Source of the DNA: Bolinopsis microptera
Taxonomy: Eukaryota; Ctenophora; Tentaculata; Lobata; Bolinopsidae
DNA length: 64,000 bases
Reading direction: 5' to 3'
NCBI RefSeq assembly: GCF_026151205.1
Contig: NC_087079.1
Location: forward strand, 4,917,230-4,981,229
In this document: positions 59,718-64,000 of the stretch, in pieces
Position numbering within the stretch: the stretch's first letter is position 1
Layout of the letters: every line of letters starts with the position of its first letter
Program-made: the position numbers and the translations under genes
Notes under the pieces: model-generated
What the model was told of the DNA's origin: nothing
Databases searched by the model: none
The model's input: the letters and a program-made list of their open reading frames with translations, nothing else

Positions 59718-60260
59718 CTAAGCTCCAGCGGATTTAAAAAGGATGTGGTTATTATCGAGGGTGTTCATACCCCCATAACGCTCAAGGGTTTTCAATTGGG
59801 TCTGGTAGAACCCCTCTCTAGCTTCCATGGCCTTTTCCCTATCAGCTTTACTTATTTCAGGTTTAAATTCTAGAGCGTCCACTATAATAACAGAAAGGTG
59901 CGTACTAAGTGAAGAGTTATATAAGGCTACTGAACTAAAATCTAAATCATGATCAAAATCTAAAAAGTGATTTACTAACTTACAACTCCTGATACCTTTC
60001 TTAATGTGGCTCTTATGATTAGAAAATCTCTTAGGGAGATTAGAAGTAGTATATCCTACATACGACTGTTCACAAGTTCTACACTCTATTAAATAAATAA
60101 GGTTATTACTCTGACAAGTTATATATTTAGTAATAGGGAAAACTTGTTTGGAATGGTGACTACTAAATTTGGAACAAGGGGACAGGAAACTTTGCTTACA
60201 AACATAGCATTTTCCACAGGCATGGCACCCTGCGTTGTCAGCTTCCCGAACAGCCGGCAA
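59718..60260 (-). pseudogene. Penelope-like element GIY-YIG endonuclease fragment (B)
   Basis: A 180-codon frame: GCHACGKCYVCKQ (Cys-rich linker), ITCQSNNLIYLIECRTCEQS, YVGYTTSNLPKRFSNHKSHI, KLVNHFLDFDHD, and the C-terminal EGFYQTQLKTLERYGGMN. This is the GIY-YIG domain of Penelope-like elements with its expected ending and no frameshift. The reverse transcriptase is missing; upstream lies an (AT)n tract at 60,276-60,302. It is probably 5'-truncated and lies downstream of, and antisense to, the kringle gene, possibly in a later intron. Confidence 0.85.
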
Positions 60261-60275
60261 TATTGCAGCGTCTGG

Positions 60276-60302
<27 letters not shown>
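60276..60302. repeat. (AT)n microsatellite
   Basis: About 13 AT dinucleotides directly at the truncated end of the Penelope-like fragment. Microsatellite junctions are common at insertions of such elements. Confidence 0.95.
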
Positions 60303-60307
<5 letters not shown>

Positions 60308-61705
60308 GGTGCGTTGCAAAGTTTTATAAAAACCATTTAAAACTAGACGCCGTCATTGCCATGGTATCATTCTTCAAGTAACTTATCTTCCAGCCTTCTG
60401 GGTCACTTCCATTGGATACATGAGATTGTCAACTATCTTTACACACTGTAGATGTTAACCTTTCACAGCTTTAACTCCAATAATGAGTTAACTACCAACT
60501 CACTTAGTAGCTAGTCCCCTGGCCGAAATACCGTAAACATTGTTAAGTTATATGTCGCTAGCACTGTAAGTGTAAATCACATAATCCTTCATAAAACAAT
60601 ACTGCGCGGCGGTACAAGGAAACGGTCTACGAATAGCACAACAAGTAGACAAATCTCGGGAACATTTTTCTCCTGTTTCATGTTCTTATTCTCTTTACTG
60701 TCTTGTTTAAGAAACCAGTTCTATCGATTGCTTTCAGTTTAACGAGGAGATAAATCAGAAATTTGTTGACGATTACCACTCGTAGGTCCAAATTCCTTTT
60801 GGCACCCATCGAGTCTCAGTCCTAATCCAGTAATCCAGTGATCCATGAAGCTGTGACGTATGCTGTATAGTAACAGTATCTGAGACCCACAATCCAGTGA
60901 TCCGAGCCTCACATCCAATAATCGACAGTTTATTATTACTCAGATCACTGTAATAGTCCAGTAAACCAGTAACTAAGTAATTAAAGCATCAGCGAAGTTG
61001 GATCCTGTTTATGAATACACATTTTCAGATTAGAAATTGACCGGATATCCGGCTGAATCTGGTTCTGGCCGGATATCTGGCTTTAATGTCCGGTTCCGGT
61101 TTCGGTCCGGTTTCCAAGAATTTGGCCGGATATTCAACCGGAAATTTCTTTTTTAAATGTTTTCTATGTGCCAAACTTGAGATATCACTTCAAACACACG
61201 AAAATAGTGCTGTCGGACAAATATCGCTGTCGGACAGATCACAGATGTCGTGTTACCAACGAGACATTATGCGCGCAAACTGTTAGCATTTTACTAACGC
61301 GGCAAAGTGCAAGTGCAAATATTTCGTATTTTATATTGTATCTAACAACTATACTTTAGGAGTTTGATGTAAATGACTAAAGACTTAATACGTAATTTGA
61401 CGTAGTTTTTTGAGAGGTCGAATACTTTTAAACCGATCTTTATCGAATTTAACAACACTGAGCTATTTCCATTCTGTCCCCAACTTTTCTGGGGGTATCG
61501 CTTTTCTGGATTAACGCTTGTATGCTATTGTTTTGTGCAAGTGATTTTAAATCACGTACAGAAAATCGAGTATAATGTTCTAGGGATAATTTAGAAGAGA
61601 TAAGATAGTCCTATACTCATTTTTATTCGATTTTGCAAATCTTGGACCTCGCTTTTTGAAGATTTTTAGAAGGCTGTAAAAAACAGCGCACCATCAAATT
61701 CAATT
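60303..61705. other. No gene seen
   Basis: At 61,040-61,145 GGCCGGATAT/CCGGATATCCGG words recur several times, with an outward-facing GTCCGGTTTCC pair; this could be a decayed element end. GTCGGACAGATC words at 61,208-61,250 match those at 52.4 kb. No exon is supported. Confidence 0.4.
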
Positions 61706-61890
61706 CTAACAAGAATTGCGCCCGTTGTTTCGTTTTGGCGGTCGCTAGATTTCCGTTCACTATAACTATAATAAATATAGGCTCCAATCAGCTCACTTCA
61801 TAATAATAATATTGATACACATCAGTACACTATTATACTACGCATGCCACGTACAAATTGGGCTTATTACCTATAATGCTATACATTACA
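61706..61890 (+). repeat. Dispersed repeat family A, copy 3 (truncated)
   Basis: Starts CAAGAATTGCGCCCGTTGTT like the other two copies and matches them to about 61,890 (GGGCTTATTACCTATAATGC), then diverges. It is closer to copy 1 than to copy 2 over TTCCGTTCACTATAACTATA. Confidence 0.75.
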
Positions 61891-63416
61891 TAGCTCTTTC
61901 TAGTCCCCTGCTACACGGCATGTAAACAGGGATTGGCTAGTTAGAGGCGGTCCGTGTAGGCCTTACAAATACACTGTGCTTTCAGCAATACTCATAGTAT
62001 GACTATGGGGGGGATCATGTTATTTTTTGTCCGTTATTGTCCGTTAACGAAAAAAAAACGGACAAAAATTGTAACTTTTGATTTAAATTTTCTCCACAAT
62101 TTGCAACAGGCTATTTGCAGAAATGGGTAGCCCGGTTAATGAGTATGACCATGGTCCTTTCTCAAACGTTTAATCCTCACTTAGGCACAAAGAATAGTCT
62201 ACACATTTTTTATTAACATAAAAAGGGATGAAAATCAATTCATTTATGAAAAATATCATGTAACAACTTTTCCATATTACTGGAGAGTAAAGTGATTTAG
62301 CACGCTCGCATTATAATACCATTTAAATACCTTGGCTGTTGAGTGCTGCGCGGAATAGCTGAAGGTGAGATTGTGCTCTGAGAATCCTCAAATTGTATCT
62401 AGTTTGATATTCCTCGTACTCCACTACATTTTAACCCAAGGTTCAATGTTTTATTAATGGGTAATGCATGATAGTGCGTTACCCATTATGATTAATGCAT
62501 AATGCAAATGATAATGGTCGTTATATCGCCAATAGGCCGGGTTAAGATTGTTTGTACTGTAGAATGGAATAATTAAGGTAACCATGTACGCGGTTGTGTT
62601 ATTATACTGCAATTTCAGATAATTCTCGTATTTTAATTTAGTATGATATTCCTGGCTCCCCGGTCCAGGTTCAAGACGATATTTTATTAATGGCTAATCG
62701 GTAATAGTCATTGGACGTTCTGTCGCCTCTCCGGATCATTACCCTCGACCTTTGTGAAGCTGGCCGCTGAGCCTGAACGATATGATTTAAACGATACCAG
62801 GTACACATTTGACATCTGATATATACTGGTGGAAGATGAATAATTAAAATTCCGCGGTAGTCCCTAGATAGCTTAGGACGTCAATTCTCTCAGACATCTC
62901 TTAGTGACCTTACATGTAGCTTGCTCTATTCCGTATAAAATGGTGTTGCCCGTTTTTCACAGCTAAACTAACTAAGCTGTGAAAAATAAGAATCCAAGCA
63001 GCTGGACGTTGAAAACGGTTTTATTCAAATTTTCCCGTTCTTAACGACAAAAAAAGATAAAAGATTTACTGTCTGTATTAGACAGAAAGTGTGATTTACC
63101 CACTATAAATCTAACAAGTGACTAGGTGAGCGGGCGGGCCGCAGCACTCTTGTTGTCGGAACCTATCTACAGTAACAACTATCTGTTTGGTCTACTGAGA
63201 AACCTATTTTGGTAGATCCATTGGCACTCAACAACTATGATGACATAGTATCTTGCTGTCCTGCATTGTCAAAGTTTTTAAAGTATTACTATTACCCACT
63301 AAATACTTAAATAGTTAATTTTATCACAATTTCCTTTCTACTCATAAGTTCACCAATAAAAACGTAAATAAAATTAGATAATTATATAACAAGACTGCCC
63401 GTTGAGTTTCCTATGA
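61891..63416. other. No gene seen
   Basis: A small hairpin at about 62,030-62,070 uses TTTTTGTCCGTT and AACGGACAAAAA. Two related blocks at 62,397-62,485 and 62,637-62,722 (both with GATATTCCT ... GGTTCAA ... ATTTTATTAATGG) suggest an old local duplication. Confidence 0.4.
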
Positions 63417-63550
63417 AGCAGTTGCCACGGTAACAGTTGCCACGGTAACAGTTGCCACGGTAACAGTTGCCACGGTAACAGTTGCCACGGTAACAGTTGC
63501 CACGGTAACAGTTGCCACGGTAACAGTTGCCACGGTAACAGTTGCCACGG
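63417..63550. repeat. 15-bp minisatellite, nine copies
   Basis: Perfect CAGTTGCCACGGTAA units, the last one truncated at CACGG. Confidence 0.98.
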
Positions 63551-64000
63551 AGAATAGCTGATAACTGATTAACTTTTTTAGTGCTTATTCGACCCTAGCT
63601 AGACGGTACGGAATGCGTCACGTGATGCGTGTAGACCGCTCCTCTATCGTTGTTTTGAGTACCCGATCCAAAACCAAATACTGGCGTTACACGAGACGTG
63701 GGAGCCTGTGAGCGTGTTAGTTTCCTGCAGAAGGTGTTATTTGCCTGTGGGAAAAGCGGTTATGCTGCGGTTCTAAGGTTAGTAGAGGCTATTAGAGCCT
63801 TTCCTTTGTTGTAGAGATGGCTAGTCCCTTCCTTTGCATAGGTTAGAAACATCCATGCACCTCTCGTTCGAGCCACCCACCCCACACCGCGTGGAGGTTC
63901 GGTGAGGTTTTTCGTGGGGCTTCATGTTTTAATAATACATACATGCTACATGAAGAGGTCTCCTCCTAATCTTTAGACTTTTAGAGTGGTCTGCACTCTG
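63551..64000. other. No gene seen at the window end
   Basis: GC content is a little higher. A GGTCTCCTCCTAATC phrase near 63,957 resembles the inverted LINE/family B tail (GGTCTCCTCCTAGTC at 24.9 kb), but the match is too short to call. Confidence 0.35.

Noticed and set aside
63840-63990. tRNA-like B-box near GTTCGAGCC
   Set aside because: No matching A-box or foldable cloverleaf around it.

Overview
The window is nuclear DNA of a multicellular animal. It is AT-rich, transposon-dense and gene-poor. Animal-type evidence: genes with GT-AG introns, an extracellular protein combining kringle, thrombospondin type 1 and sushi-like modules, (TTAGGG)n telomeric repeats, and a mix of non-LTR, Penelope-like, CACTA, hAT, TTAA-type and pogo-like elements. 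A cnidarian or other early-branching invertebrate fits, but I cannot fix the taxon from sequence alone.

Layout. 1-14 kb: no convincing host gene; minisatellites (36-, 13-, 18- and 10-bp units), one complete TTAA-flanked fold-back element, small MITEs. 14-16 kb: 5'-truncated LINE with an intact reverse transcriptase core. 16-25 kb: minisatellites, LINE and Penelope fragments, repeat families A and B. 25.4-28.7 kb: a CACTA (EnSpm-like) transposase on the minus strand, whose three exons join in frame to about 850 codons. 29-36 kb: decayed LINE pieces and a hAT element with its 8-bp target duplication. 37-39 kb: a 184-bp direct repeat, a small two-exon membrane-protein gene (minus), a degenerate tRNA-like sequence, a 63-bp palindrome and a second family A copy.

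40.1-49.0 kb: the main host gene, nine exons on the plus strand with mutually consistent splice phases, encoding about 534 aa of a family I do not recognise. Intron 3 holds over 1.1 kb of telomeric repeat with a homogeneous TTGGGG block; intron 6 holds a LINE ORF1 relic and a fold-back fragment. 49.5-51.2 kb: an inverted second copy of family B. 52.7-54.7 kb: homopolymer-rich sequence, possibly a poorly resolved assembly stretch. 56.0-57.4 kb: a second complete fold-back element, just upstream of the kringle/TSP1/sushi gene (57.6-59.2 kb; both ends lie beyond the exons I can define). 59.7-64 kb: a Penelope GIY-YIG fragment, a third family A copy and a 15-bp minisatellite.

The genes form no pathway. 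The coherent story is a few host genes whose introns and flanks have been loaded with mobile and tandem DNA. Exon models were built by hand from splice motifs and reading frame; none is backed by transcript data.
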